The translations under genes and the position numbers were made by a program. Shown here one piece after another: positions 8,285 to 16,771 of a stretch of 64,000 bases of DNA (position 1 is its first letter; each line of letters starts with the position of its first letter). Source of the DNA: Mesorhizobium carmichaelinearum (GTDB taxonomy: Bacteria; Pseudomonadota; Alphaproteobacteria; Rhizobiales; Rhizobiaceae); contig NZ_FZQR01000002.1 in NCBI RefSeq assembly GCF_900199455.1, forward strand, positions 681,692 to 745,691, given 5' to 3'. Under the pieces are notes generated by a model. It worked only from the letters and a program-made list of their open reading frames with translations. It had not been told where the DNA came from and made no database searches.

Positions 8285-9150
8285 CGCCGCTCCTCCTGCA
8301 CCCGGCGCGAGCGGATAACGAAGACGGTCAGCACGACGACCGTGACGACCGTCGAGAGCGCGGCGCCAAACGGCCAGTTGCGCGATGAGGTGAACTGCAT
8401 CTGGATCAGGCTGCCGATGAGCAGCTTCTTGCCGCCGCCGAGCAGGTCGGGCGCCAGGAAAGAACCCAGCGCCGGCGCGAAGACCAGTGTGGCGCCGGCC
8501 AGCGCGCCGGGCCGTGCCAAGGGCCAGACGATGCGGCGGAAGACGGCGGCGCGGCTGGCGTAGAGATCGTGCGCCGCCTCGATCAGCCGGGGGTCGATGC
8601 GCTCCAGCGTCGAATAGATCGGCAGCACCATGAAGGGCAGGAAGGTGTAGACGAGGCCGAGCAGGATCGAGCCGTCATTGTAGAGCAGCGGCAGCGGATC
8701 GGTGATGATGCCGGCATGGCGCAACGCGCCATTCGCCAACCCCTCGTCTCGCAGGATCAGGATCCAGCAATAGGTGCGGATCAGCGTGTTGATCCAGAAC
8801 GGCAGCGTGACGGCGAACAGCAGGATGCGCCGCCGCTCCGGCGTCTGGCAGACGATGTACCAGGCCACGGGAAGGCCGAGCACGAGGCAGATGACGGTGG
8901 TGGCGATGGCCAGGTAAATCGAGCGCAGGATGATCAGCGCATAGCTCGGCGAAAACACCAGGCTGTCGTCGAAGTCGCGCTGGTAGAGGAACTGCAGATA
9001 GGCATCGAAGGTCGCCGGCGCGGTGACGCCGCCATAGGGGTTGGCGGTCATGAAGGAATAGGCGACCGCCAGGAACAGCGGCAGCACCATGAAGATGCCG
9101 ATGACCAGCATGGCCGGCGCAATCAGCAGCCAGGTGCGGTTCGGACCCAT
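8281..9150 (-). CDS. Polyamine-type ABC transporter permease (PotB-like)
   Basis: First inner-membrane permease of the importer, about 289 residues. The start at 9150 (MGPNRTWLLIAPAMLVIGIF) puts a transmembrane segment at the N-terminus and leaves one base after the ATPase stop; in-frame codons further up run inside the ATPase gene. The EAA-type loop is visible as RLIEAAHDLYASRAAVFRRI. Six hydrophobic segments can be followed. It overlaps the downstream permease by ATGA. Confidence 0.9.
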   Translation of the reverse strand: MGPNRTWLLIAPAMLVIGIFMVLPLFLAVAYSFMTANPYGGVTAPATFDAYLQFLYQRDFDDSLVFSPSYALIILRSIYLAIATTVICLVLGLPVAWYIVCQTPERRRILLFAVTLPFWINTLIRTYCWILILRDEGLANGALRHAGIITDPLPLLYNDGSILLGLVYTFLPFMVLPIYSTLERIDPRLIEAAHDLYASRAAVFRRIVWPLARPGALAGATLVFAPALGSFLAPDLLGGGKKLLIGSLIQMQFTSSRNWPFGAALSTVVTVVVLTVFVIRSRRVQEERR

Positions 9151-9151
9151 C

Positions 9152-10174
9152 TCAGTTCGCCAGTTCGCGTTCGACAGAGTGCGCCCAGTCGACGACGACC
9201 CTGTCGCCTGTCGAAAGCGAAGCACCGCCGCGCGAGCGCGAATGCAGTTTTGCCCCCTCCTCCAGCACGACCTCATAGAGCGTGTCGGAGCCAAGGAAGG
9301 TGATGGCTGAGACCGCGCCCGTGGCGTGCCCCTTCGTGCCGTCCGCTACCGGCGACACGACGATGTGTTCGGGGCGCACGACGATCGTCTTTGCCGGATC
9401 CCGACCAAGGGCTGCACCAGGCAAAAGGTTGGACTCGCCGATGAAGTCGGCGACGAAACGATCCTGCGGATTGTCGTAGATGTCGCGCGGTGTGCCGACC
9501 TGCAGCACGTCGCCGCTGCGCATGACCGCAATGCGGTCGGACATGGCTAGCGCCTCTTCCTGGTCGTGGGTGACCAGCACGAAGGTGATGCCGGTTTCGC
9601 GCTGCAGCCGCTTCAGCTCGCTCTGCATGCCCTTGCGCAATTTGAGGTCGAGCGCCGACAGCGGCTCGTCGAGCAGGAGCACGCTGGGCTTCGGCGCCAG
9701 CGCGCGCGCCACCGCGACGCGCTGCTGCTGGCCACCCGACAATTGCGAAGGCCTGCGGGTGGCGAAGCCTTCGAGCCGGACCATCTCGAGCGCTTCGCGG
9801 ACGCGCTCGTCGATCAGCGCTTTCGGCGCGTTCTGCATTTCCAACCCGAACGCGACATTCTCGGCAACGCTCATATGCGGGAACAGCGCGTAGCTCTGGA
9901 ACACGGTGTTGACCGGCCGCTTCTGCGGCGGCAGCGCGGCGACATCATTGCCGGCGATGCGGATGGCGCCCGAACTCGGCGCCTCGAAGCCGGCGATCAG
10001 ACGCAGCAGGGTTGTCTTGCCGCAGCCCGACGGGCCGAGCAGCGTGAAGAACTCATTGTCGTAGATTTCCAGGTTGACGTCCTTCAGCGCATGCACCGGA
10101 TCGGCATCCCGGGTCACGAAGGATTTTGACACGCTGTGGATGTCGATCATGACCGGCACATTCCTGGACTGCAT
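9152..10174 (-). CDS. Polyamine-type ABC transporter ATP-binding protein (PotA-like)
   Basis: Cytoplasmic ATPase energising the importer. Walker [11 protein letters not shown]-loop [10 protein letters not shown], signature [15 protein letters not shown], Walker [13 protein letters not shown] and switch His in VTHDQEEAL are intact. A C-terminal TOBE domain follows ([11 protein letters not shown] onwards). An open frame reaches 10216, but the promoter-like element (10240-10266) would place the transcript start near 10212. The ATG at 10174 has GAGG 8 bases upstream, and another ATG at 10150 begins [12 protein letters not shown] prefer 10174; 10150 is possible. First gene of the operon. Confidence 0.88.
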   Translation of the reverse strand: MQSRNVPVMIDIHSVSKSFVTRDADPVHALKDVNLEIYDNEFFTLLGPSGCGKTTLLRLIAGFEAPSSGAIRIAGNDVAALPPQKRPVNTVFQSYALFPHMSVAENVAFGLEMQNAPKALIDERVREALEMVRLEGFATRRPSQLSGGQQQRVAVARALAPKPSVLLLDEPLSALDLKLRKGMQSELKRLQRETGITFVLVTHDQEEALAMSDRIAVMRSGDVLQVGTPRDIYDNPQDRFVADFIGESNLLPGAALGRDPAKTIVVRPEHIVVSPVADGTKGHATGAVSAITFLGSDTLYEVVLEEGAKLHSRSRGGASLSTGDRVVVDWAHSVERELAN

Positions 10175-10239
10175 GGAGACGGCCTCGAAGGCCATCACGG
10201 CCGTCTCGCGCCGCACCTAAAAATTCGCTCCAAAATTAT

Positions 10240-10266
10240 ATTTGTCAACGGATAATATATTGTTTT
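10240..10266. promoter_or_regulatory. 27-bp regulatory element, copy 2 (promoter region of polyamine-type ABC operon)
   Basis: This differs from 5531-5557 at only four positions and is likewise surrounded by AT-rich sequence. It carries the same TGTCAAC core (10243-10249) and the AATATATT block (10254-10261). Read leftward it again gives TTGACA about 70 bases upstream of the preferred first start codon. The matching position and orientation at two operons support a shared regulator, probably the GntR protein encoded at 5628. Confidence 0.6.
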
Positions 10267-10328
10267 TGTATTTTGACACGCAGATGTGTGGCGGGCCCGT
10301 TTTTGACTTGTGTTGGAGCCTCGGCGTC

Positions 10329-11420
10329 TCAGAGTACCTTGCCGCTTTCGAGGTCGAGCAGGTGCATGTGGCCCATGCCGAGCGACAGCGTCGCCATCTC
10401 GCCGGGCTTCGGTGTCGCTACCGGATCGATGCGCGCCGTGGCCTCGGCGCCGGCGACCAGCACATGCAGCAGCGTCTCCATGCCCATCGGCTCGACGACC
10501 TCGACCGGAACCTTGATGTCGACGGTATCGGGCCGCTCGCGCTGCTCGGTGATGTGCTCGGGACGCAGGCCGAATTCGAGCTCGCGCCCGACATGGCCGG
10601 CATAGCGCGTGGTGCGGGAGGCAGGCACCGCGAGCGCGGTGCCATCGCCGAGCACGACCGCCAGCCTGTCGCCGCGCCCTTCCAGCCGGCACTTGAAGAA
10701 ATTCATGCCGGGGCTGCCGATGAAGCCGGCAACGAAGCGGCTGGCCGGCTCATGGTAGAGATCATTGGGTGGGCCGATCTGTTCGATGCGCCCCTTGTTC
10801 ATGACCACGACGCGGTCGGCCAGTGTCATCGCCTCGACCTGGTCGTGGGTGACGTAGACCGTGGTGGTGGCGACCATCTGGTGCAGCTTCTTGATCTCGG
10901 CGCGCATCTTGACCCGGAGCTTGGCGTCGAGGTTGGAAAGCGGCTCGTCGAACAGGAAGACTTTCGGCTGGCGCACCATGGCGCGGCCCATGGCAACGCG
11001 CTGGCGCTGGCCGCCGGAGAGCTGGTGCGGCTTGCGCTGCAAAAGTTCGCTGAGATCGAGGATGTCGGCGACACGGGCGATGCGCTGCGTCACCTCGGCG
11101 TCCGGAACCTTGCGGATGCGCAGGCCGAAAGCCATGTTCTGCGCCACCGTCATCTGCGGATAGAGCGCGTAGCTCTGGAAGACCATGGCGATGTCGCGGT
11201 CCCTGGCCTGGACGTCGTTGACCAGCCTGCCGCCAATATGGATCTCGCCGCCGCTCGGCCGGTCCAGTCCCGCCACCATGCGCAGCGTCGTCGACTTGCC
11301 GCAGCCGGAAGGGCCGACAAGAACGACGAACTCGCCCTCGGCGATCTCAAGATCGATATCGTGCACGACCTTCAGGTTCTGAAAACTCTTGGAAATCTTG
11401 CGCAGTTCGACATCGGCCAT
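10329..11420 (-). CDS. Sugar-type ABC transporter ATP-binding protein (MalK/UgpC-like)
   Basis: Cytoplasmic ATPase of the carbohydrate importer, 363 residues. It has Walker A GPSGCGKSTT, Q-loop VFQSYALYPQ, signature LSGGQRQRVAMGRAMVR, Walker B VFLFDEPLSNLDAKLR and switch His VTHDQVEAM. A C-terminal TOBE/OB regulatory region (about 240-363) contains FGLRPEHI. The KLRVKMRAEIKKLH pattern and the long C-terminus place it in the CUT1 (MalK/UgpC) group. AAGGGAA precedes the start. It is the last gene of the operon, 4 bases after the ROK gene, and about 110 bases before the next operon's promoter element. Confidence 0.9.
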   Translation of the reverse strand: MADVELRKISKSFQNLKVVHDIDLEIAEGEFVVLVGPSGCGKSTTLRMVAGLDRPSGGEIHIGGRLVNDVQARDRDIAMVFQSYALYPQMTVAQNMAFGLRIRKVPDAEVTQRIARVADILDLSELLQRKPHQLSGGQRQRVAMGRAMVRQPKVFLFDEPLSNLDAKLRVKMRAEIKKLHQMVATTTVYVTHDQVEAMTLADRVVVMNKGRIEQIGPPNDLYHEPASRFVAGFIGSPGMNFFKCRLEGRGDRLAVVLGDGTALAVPASRTTRYAGHVGRELEFGLRPEHITEQRERPDTVDIKVPVEVVEPMGMETLLHVLVAGAEATARIDPVATPKPGEMATLSLGMGHMHLLDLESGKVL

Positions 11421-11424
11421 GGCG

Positions 11425-12354
11425 CTATTCCCTTGCCGCGGGCGCGAACATGTCGAGCGCCAGTGCTGCGGTGCCGATCACGCCGGCATCATTGCCATGC
11501 TCGGCTGCCACGATCACCGGCGGGCGGCCGGGCTTGAGCAGCACGAAATCCCTGACATTGTTGGCGATGCGATCGATGAAGAAGGGACCGGCCAGCGACA
11601 GGCCGCCGCCGATGATCGCCGCCTCGATGTTGAGCATGTTCGACATGATGCCGATCATCTGGCCGAGCCAGCGCGCCACCTCGTCGACGACCTGCAGCGC
11701 AATCGGCTCGCCTCCCTTGGCCAAATCCACGACGGTCTCGGCGTCTTTGGCATCCGTGTCCGGCTTGAGCTGGCGATAGCGGTTGACCAGCGCGCGGGCG
11801 CTGGCCAGGTTCTCGACCATGCCCGGCACCGGATCGGCGATGTCGGTGCGGGCCGGGTCGAGCGAGATGCAGCCGAACTGCGGCGGCAGCCCGTCCGGGC
11901 CGTCAATGACCTTGCGGTCGATGACCATCGACCCGCCAATGCCGGTGCCGAGCGTCAGCAGCGCAAAGCGCGAGTACGGACGCCCGGCGCCATGGCGCAT
12001 TTCGCCATGGGTGGCACTGACGGCATCGTTGCGGACAACGGCCGGCACGCCGAAGCGGATCGAGAACAGTTTTGATAGCGACCCCTTGAGCAGTGCTGGG
12101 ATCGCCGGGCAGCGGCCGTTGAGCATGCCGGTCTCGGGATTGGGCGTGCCCGGAACGCCGATGCCGATGGCTGTGATGTCAGGAAACGCCCGCCTCAACT
12201 CTTCGCTGGCATTGGTGACCAGATGGACGAAATCCGAGAACTCGATATCGCGATGCACCGGCACCGCGCCGCGAGCGAGGACCTTGCCTGAACCATCGAC
12301 GACACCGAGCTTGACCAGGCTGCCGCCAATGTCGATTCCAACAGCGGTTACCAT
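11425..12354 (-). CDS. ROK-family sugar kinase
   Basis: Cytoplasmic ATP-dependent kinase of sugars or amino sugars (ROK family), about 309 residues. The start at 12354 (MVTAVGIDIGGSLVKLGVVD) gives the ATP-binding Asp-Ile-Gly-Gly motif at the N-terminus and overlaps the SIS gene stop by one base (TGATG). Other motifs are GIGVPGTPNPETG, the catalytic-Asp segment VVRNDAVSATHGE, and LTLGTGIGGSMV. The usual ROK zinc motif (GH...Cx4-6C) is not evident: the region after the Gly-rich loop reads PPQFGCISLDPART, so it may belong to a zinc-less subgroup. The operon context suggests phosphorylation of the imported sugar. Confidence 0.85.
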   Translation of the reverse strand: MVTAVGIDIGGSLVKLGVVDGSGKVLARGAVPVHRDIEFSDFVHLVTNASEELRRAFPDITAIGIGVPGTPNPETGMLNGRCPAIPALLKGSLSKLFSIRFGVPAVVRNDAVSATHGEMRHGAGRPYSRFALLTLGTGIGGSMVIDRKVIDGPDGLPPQFGCISLDPARTDIADPVPGMVENLASARALVNRYRQLKPDTDAKDAETVVDLAKGGEPIALQVVDEVARWLGQMIGIMSNMLNIEAAIIGGGLSLAGPFFIDRIANNVRDFVLLKPGRPPVIVAAEHGNDAGVIGTAALALDMFAPAARE

Positions 12355-13397
12355 CAGGCCTCCTTGCGGATGCGCACGTTGAGCCGCTTTCCGAGGTTGG
12401 GGTAGATCATCTTGTCGGGATCGATGCCGCGCGCGATCGCCAGTTCGCAGCCATACCATTGCAGCGGCATCGGCGCCCAGCAACCGGCCAACAATTGCTG
12501 TTTTGGCTCTGTCGGCCAGCTCACCGCCAAATCGAACCGTGTTGGGTGGCCGGAGAGGTTGAGGACGACCGCGCGCGGTCCAAGTTCGGCGAGCGCCTCG
12601 CCGAGATTGGCGGCGACCTTGGCCTCGGTCTCGGTCTGCGCGATTGCGATCACCAGGCTGTTGTTCGTGGTGCCGTAGACATGCCCGTGCAGAGCCTCTT
12701 CGGTATCGAATCCAGCGGTGGGCACGCCGCTGATCTCGGCGATCTTGAGCGACGTCTCGAGCGCAGTGCCGAGATGCGTCGCCTGACCTGCGACCAGAAT
12801 GTAATCGGGGACGCCGAAGCGGGTGACCAAGTCTTTCGCTGCAACCAAGCCGGTTTCCGCCGTCTGCTCCAGTTGCGCGAGCAGCCCCGACACATCGACC
12901 GGTTTGCCGGCAAGCTTGGCAGCGACGGCCAGCACCGACATGACGGTGGCGGTGTAGCCCATGGTCTTCGGCCCGACCGTCTCCGGACCGATCGGCATGA
13001 CGATGATCTCAGCGCCGGTCTCGGTGATCAGGCTGCCCGCCTCGCCGGTGATCACAAGGGTCGGGAAACCCAGCTGCACCGAGAGACGCACCGCCTCGAT
13101 CGTGGTGATGCTCATGCCGGACTGCGAAGCGGCCAAAACCAACGTGCACTGGTTTGACGCCCTGGGCGGCAGGCGCAGGAAAGCCTCCGGCTCCTTGGCG
13201 ATCACCGAGGCGCCCGTGCCCTCCTCCAGAGCCTCGGCGCCGGCCAGAAGCGCATTCATCGACGAGCCGGTGCCGAGCAGCACGATCCGTTCCGGCTTCT
13301 GGCGCAGGCTGGCAAAACTGTCGAGCTCCGCGCCGATTGCCGCTGGCAGGCTGGTGAGCGTCGCGGGCTGCCGGCGGATGTAAGTGCCTATCTGCAT
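12354..13397 (-). CDS. SIS-domain sugar isomerase/deaminase-like protein (GlmS C-terminal or AgaS type)
   Basis: Two sugar-isomerase (SIS) domains without the glutaminase half of GlmS, 347 residues. Phosphosugar-binding motifs include IVLLGTGSSMNALLAGAE (about 38-55), LAASQSGMSITTIEA and, in the second domain, EALHGHVYGTTNNS. This architecture is used for deamination or isomerisation of amino-sugar phosphates. Between an ABC sugar importer and a ROK kinase, it suggests catabolism of an amino sugar or related compound. The catalytic role cannot be fixed from sequence. Confidence 0.82.
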   Translation of the reverse strand: MQIGTYIRRQPATLTSLPAAIGAELDSFASLRQKPERIVLLGTGSSMNALLAGAEALEEGTGASVIAKEPEAFLRLPPRASNQCTLVLAASQSGMSITTIEAVRLSVQLGFPTLVITGEAGSLITETGAEIIVMPIGPETVGPKTMGYTATVMSVLAVAAKLAGKPVDVSGLLAQLEQTAETGLVAAKDLVTRFGVPDYILVAGQATHLGTALETSLKIAEISGVPTAGFDTEEALHGHVYGTTNNSLVIAIAQTETEAKVAANLGEALAELGPRAVVLNLSGHPTRFDLAVSWPTEPKQQLLAGCWAPMPLQWYGCELAIARGIDPDKMIYPNLGKRLNVRIRKEA

Positions 13398-13454
13398 CTC
13401 AGTGTTCCATCAGTTCGAAATTATCGGTCTTGTTAAAATCTGTCGGAGGTCCGG

Positions 13455-14330
13455 TTATTTGCTGTAGCCCTTGCTGAGGCCGCTGATGAATTGCCGCGAG
13501 AACAGGGTGAACAGCAGCACCAGCGGCACCGCGCCAAGCGTCAGCGCGGCGAGCAGGGCCGGATAGTCGTTCATGAACTGGCCGACGAATTGCTGCACGC
13601 CGAGTGTCACCGTCTGGTTCTGCCGGCTCGGCGCCAAGATCAGCGGGAACCAGAGATCGTTCCAGACCGGCAGCATGGTGAGTGCCGCGACCGCGGCGAG
13701 GCCCGGCCTGACCAAAGGCAGCACGATCCAGAAGGTGCGCAGCTCGCTCGCGCCATCCATGCGCGCCGCTTCCTTGAGATCGGTCGGCACGGTGCGGAAA
13801 TAGGTAACCATCAGCGTCACCGCGATCGGGATGCTCATGGCGGTGTAGACGAGGATGAGCGCGGCAAGCGTGTCCATCAGCCGCCAGGCCAGCATCATCT
13901 GGATAAGCGGGATGGTGCCGAGCCTAATCGGCAGCATGATGCCGAGCACGAACAGGCCGCCGAGCAGCGAGGCCAGCCGCACGCGGTATTCGACGAGCGC
14001 AAAGGCGGCGAGCGTCGACAGCACCACGGTCAGCCCGATCGTCGTCACCGTGACGATCAGGCTGTTGCGGTAATTGACGATGAAATTGCCGCGGGTGAAG
14101 ACGCGCCTGTAGCCTTCAAGGCTGAAGGTTTTTGCCGTCGGCAGGTCGAACGGGCCGCCGAAGATCGCCGGCGTTGTCTTCAGCGAATTGATGATGACGA
14201 TCAGCACCGGCCCGATGGCAAGCAGCACGAACAGGATCAGCAGCGCGTGCACGATGATGCGCTCCATCGTCCAGGGTTCGCGGTCCTGGCGGCGGCGGGC
14301 GGCTGGTATGGTGAGGTCCGGGGCGCTCAT
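13455..14330 (-). CDS. Carbohydrate ABC transporter permease (MalG-like)
   Basis: Inner-membrane permease of the CUT1 sugar importer, 291 residues. After a short charged N-terminus (RRRQDREPWTMERI) six hydrophobic segments follow, starting VHALLILFVLLAIGPVLIV. The EAA loop is visible as DLKEAARMDGASELRTFWI, the standard MalG-type EAA sequence. AGGAG lies 5 bases before the ATG. It follows the other permease by 8 bases and ends 57 bases before the SIS gene. Confidence 0.92.
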   Translation of the reverse strand: MSAPDLTIPAARRRQDREPWTMERIIVHALLILFVLLAIGPVLIVIINSLKTTPAIFGGPFDLPTAKTFSLEGYRRVFTRGNFIVNYRNSLIVTVTTIGLTVVLSTLAAFALVEYRVRLASLLGGLFVLGIMLPIRLGTIPLIQMMLAWRLMDTLAALILVYTAMSIPIAVTLMVTYFRTVPTDLKEAARMDGASELRTFWIVLPLVRPGLAAVAALTMLPVWNDLWFPLILAPSRQNQTVTLGVQQFVGQFMNDYPALLAALTLGAVPLVLLFTLFSRQFISGLSKGYSK

Positions 14331-14338
14331 CTCAGCTC

Positions 14339-15226
14339 CTAGACCGAATAGGATTTCAGGCGGCGCTGGATCAGCCAGAAATAGGCCGCGGTGACCAGCA
14401 ACACGGTGAGGAAGATGACGGTTGCGACCGCGCTACCCAGATCGAGATCGGCAAGCTGGCCGCTCGAGCCGAAGAAGGTGCGGTAGAAGTAGGTGCCGAG
14501 AATATCGGTGCTGTAATTCGGCCCGGGCGCCGAGCCGTTGAGGGCGAAGACCAGGTCGAAGCCGTTGAAGGTCCAGATGTAGGTGAGGATCGCGATCAGC
14601 CCGAATTGCGGCGCGATCAGCGGGAACTTGATCTTCCAGAAGGTCGTCCAGCCACCGGCGCCATCGATGTTGGCGGCTTCGACGAGCTCGTTGGGCACCG
14701 CCAGAAGGGCGCTGTAGAGGAAGACCATGGGGATGCCGAAATACTGCCAGACCGACATCAGCGAGATGGTGGTGAGTGCGGTCGATTCCGTGCCCAGCAA
14801 CGGAAAGCCGACCAGCCCCCAGAGCGGGTTGATGATCAGCCGCCAGACGAAGCCGACGATGACCACCGACAGCGTCGCCGGAATGAACAGCAGCGTGCGG
14901 TAGATGCCTTCCGACCGCGCCAGTTTGCCTGACGTCAGCAACGCCGCCAAAAGCAGGCCCATCGGCACTTCGACGATCAGATGGATGGCGAAATACTGCA
15001 TGTTGTTGAGCAACGCATTCCAGAAGCGGGCGCTGATGGTCGGGTGGGTAAACAGGCGCACGTAATTGGCAAAGCCGACGAAGGTGTCACCCGAAGCGCC
15101 GCTGGTCTGGAAGAAGCTCATGACAATCGAGGTCGCCAACGGCAGCACGGCAAAGACCAGATAGACGGCCAGCGCCGGCAGCACGAACAGCAGCAGGTTT
15201 CGGTAAGCGGCAGCGGGAGATATCAA
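14339..15226 (-). CDS. Carbohydrate ABC transporter permease (MalF-like)
   Basis: Inner-membrane permease pairing with the MalG-like subunit, 295 residues with six hydrophobic segments (first: LLLFVLPALAVYLVFAVLPL). The EAA-type loop is NELVEAANIDGAGGWTTFWK. The start is a TTG at 15226 with GAGG 7 bases upstream; no ATG gives the right N-terminus. Two strong hairpins lie between it and the upstream binding-protein gene, which may lower its expression relative to the binding protein. Confidence 0.9.
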   Translation of the reverse strand: MISPAAAYRNLLLFVLPALAVYLVFAVLPLATSIVMSFFQTSGASGDTFVGFANYVRLFTHPTISARFWNALLNNMQYFAIHLIVEVPMGLLLAALLTSGKLARSEGIYRTLLFIPATLSVVIVGFVWRLIINPLWGLVGFPLLGTESTALTTISLMSVWQYFGIPMVFLYSALLAVPNELVEAANIDGAGGWTTFWKIKFPLIAPQFGLIAILTYIWTFNGFDLVFALNGSAPGPNYSTDILGTYFYRTFFGSSGQLADLDLGSAVATVIFLTVLLVTAAYFWLIQRRLKSYSV

Positions 15227-15244
15227 CGGAAAACCTCATCTTCA

Positions 15245-15310
15245 CGCCGGCCATGATGGCTGGCGCGCCGTCAGGCTTGCGCATGCCCTGCCCTCTGGCA
15301 AGGCATGCGC
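15245..15310 (-). promoter_or_regulatory. Two tandem hairpins between sugar-binding protein and permease genes
   Basis: The first transcribed is a 14-bp stem with one mismatch and a 4-base loop (15279-15292 with 15297-15310, core GCGCATGCC). The second is a 10-bp stem with one mismatch (15245-15254 with 15256-15265, core CGCCGGCCAT). They start 15 bases after the binding-protein stop. No U tract follows, so RNA stabilisation or partial attenuation is more likely than full termination. Confidence 0.6.
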
Positions 15311-15324
15311 GAAGCGAAGCCGGA

Positions 15325-16593
15325 TTACTTCTTCTGCGGCCCGTACCAGGAGGCGAGACCGGCCTGGAGTTCGGTCGCGACCTGCTGCGGCGTGACGTCC
15401 GACTTGGTGAACATCACCTGCAGCAGGCGCCAGGTCTCGTCGTCGAGCGGCGGCGTGCCGGCGCTGAGGCGATCAAGCGCCAGGCGTGGCGTCAGCTCGG
15501 CGCCCTTCTTCAGGTCGGCGAAATCCTGCGCCAGCTTGTTCTTGTAGGTCACCGGCTTCGAGCTCATGGCAAAGAAGCCCGGGGCGGCGTTCACGTAGAG
15601 TTCCTGGAATTCAGGCCCGGCAACCCAGTCGAGGAAGGTTTTTGCGGCTTCCTTGTGCGTGCTCTTGGCGTTGATGCCGATGCCCATGTCGGGCATTTCC
15701 TGCAGATAGCGCTTGTCGCCCGCCTTCGGCACCGGCGGCCCGAAGACGCCGACATTGAGGTTGGTCGAGGTCACCTGGTTGATGTCCCACGAACCGTCGG
15801 GGAGGATCGCCGCCTTGCCGAGCGTGAACAGCTGCGTCATGTCGGCATAGTTCAGGCTCTCCTGGCCGGCGGGCAGGAACGGCTTCCAGGCGGCGAAGGC
15901 GGCGATGGCGTCGACGAATTCCGGATCGGTCAGCTTCTTCTTGCCGTCGATCAGGCCAAGCCGGCCCTCCTCGCCTTTCCAGTAGGCGGGGCCGATCGAG
16001 TAGAGGCCATTATAGGCGAGCTGCCAGGATTCGGCCGCGCCATAGGCCAGCGGCGTGTAGCGGCCATCCTTCTTGATCGCCTGGAGCACATCGATGAACT
16101 CGGCGCTGGTGGTCGGCACCTTGAGGCCCAGTTCCTTGAAGATATCGGCATTGTAGTAGAAGCCAGCGAGCACGGCGGCGACCGGCAGGCAGTAGGCCTT
16201 GTCGTCGGCGCCCGACCATGCGGCGCGCGAGGTCTTGTCGAAATTCGCCAGGCCCGGCAGGCCTTCGAGCGACTCGAAATAGCCGCGCTTGATCCATTCG
16301 CGGTTCACGTCGAAGGGCCGGCAGGTGATCAGGTCGCCGCCGGCGCCGCCTTCGATCTGCGACTGGATGGCGGCGTTGTATTCATTGGTGTTGATCGGCG
16401 CGAACTCGACCTTGATGTCGGGATGCTTGGCTTCGAAGGCGGGCAGGATGGTGTCCTGCCAGACGGCGATGTCTTCGGTGCGCCAGCTGTTCAAGGTGAT
16501 GGTGACCGGGTCGGCGAACGCGGCGCCGACACCGCCTGCAAACATCACGCCGAGCGTCGCCGCCAGCGGGACCGATACATTTATGGAACGCAT
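15325..16593 (-). CDS. Sugar ABC transporter substrate-binding protein
   Basis: Periplasmic extracellular solute-binding protein family 1, about 422 residues. The start at 16593 (MRSINVSVPLAATLGVMFAG) follows GAGAGCAGGAAA and gives a signal peptide cleaved near AAFA. The mature protein begins DPVTITLNSWRTEDIAVWQD and continues FEAKHPDIKVEF, typical of sugar-binding CUT1 proteins. LPVAAVLAGFYYNADIFKELG is the conserved hinge-region motif. First gene of the operon; the divergent promoter region contains a 23-bp palindrome. The sugar is unknown. Confidence 0.9.
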   Translation of the reverse strand: MRSINVSVPLAATLGVMFAGGVGAAFADPVTITLNSWRTEDIAVWQDTILPAFEAKHPDIKVEFAPINTNEYNAAIQSQIEGGAGGDLITCRPFDVNREWIKRGYFESLEGLPGLANFDKTSRAAWSGADDKAYCLPVAAVLAGFYYNADIFKELGLKVPTTSAEFIDVLQAIKKDGRYTPLAYGAAESWQLAYNGLYSIGPAYWKGEEGRLGLIDGKKKLTDPEFVDAIAAFAAWKPFLPAGQESLNYADMTQLFTLGKAAILPDGSWDINQVTSTNLNVGVFGPPVPKAGDKRYLQEMPDMGIGINAKSTHKEAAKTFLDWVAGPEFQELYVNAAPGFFAMSSKPVTYKNKLAQDFADLKKGAELTPRLALDRLSAGTPPLDDETWRLLQVMFTKSDVTPQQVATELQAGLASWYGPQKK

Positions 16594-16668
16594 TTTCCTG
16601 CTCTCCCTCAAGATGGTGCCTCGTGTGGATTCACGATTTTGCACTGTTGCCTCGGACCATACCTACTG

Positions 16669-16691
16669 ATACATCTTGTGACAAGTGGTAT
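16669..16691. promoter_or_regulatory. 23-bp palindrome, candidate operator for the sugar operon regulator
   Basis: ATACATCTTGT-G-ACAAGTGGTAT is an odd-length inverted repeat with 9 of 11 pairs matching, including a perfect core CTTGT-G-ACAAG. It sits between the leftward binding-protein start (16593) and the rightward oxidoreductase start (16772). The adjacent HutC-type GntR gene is the likely binding factor. Confidence 0.55.
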
Positions 16692-16771
16692 TGTGTTGTC
16701 TTTTCCATCGAGCAGGTGCTGCCTAGGGCTGAGGGCACCAGCTGATGGCAAAAAAATCTGGGAGGATTTGA

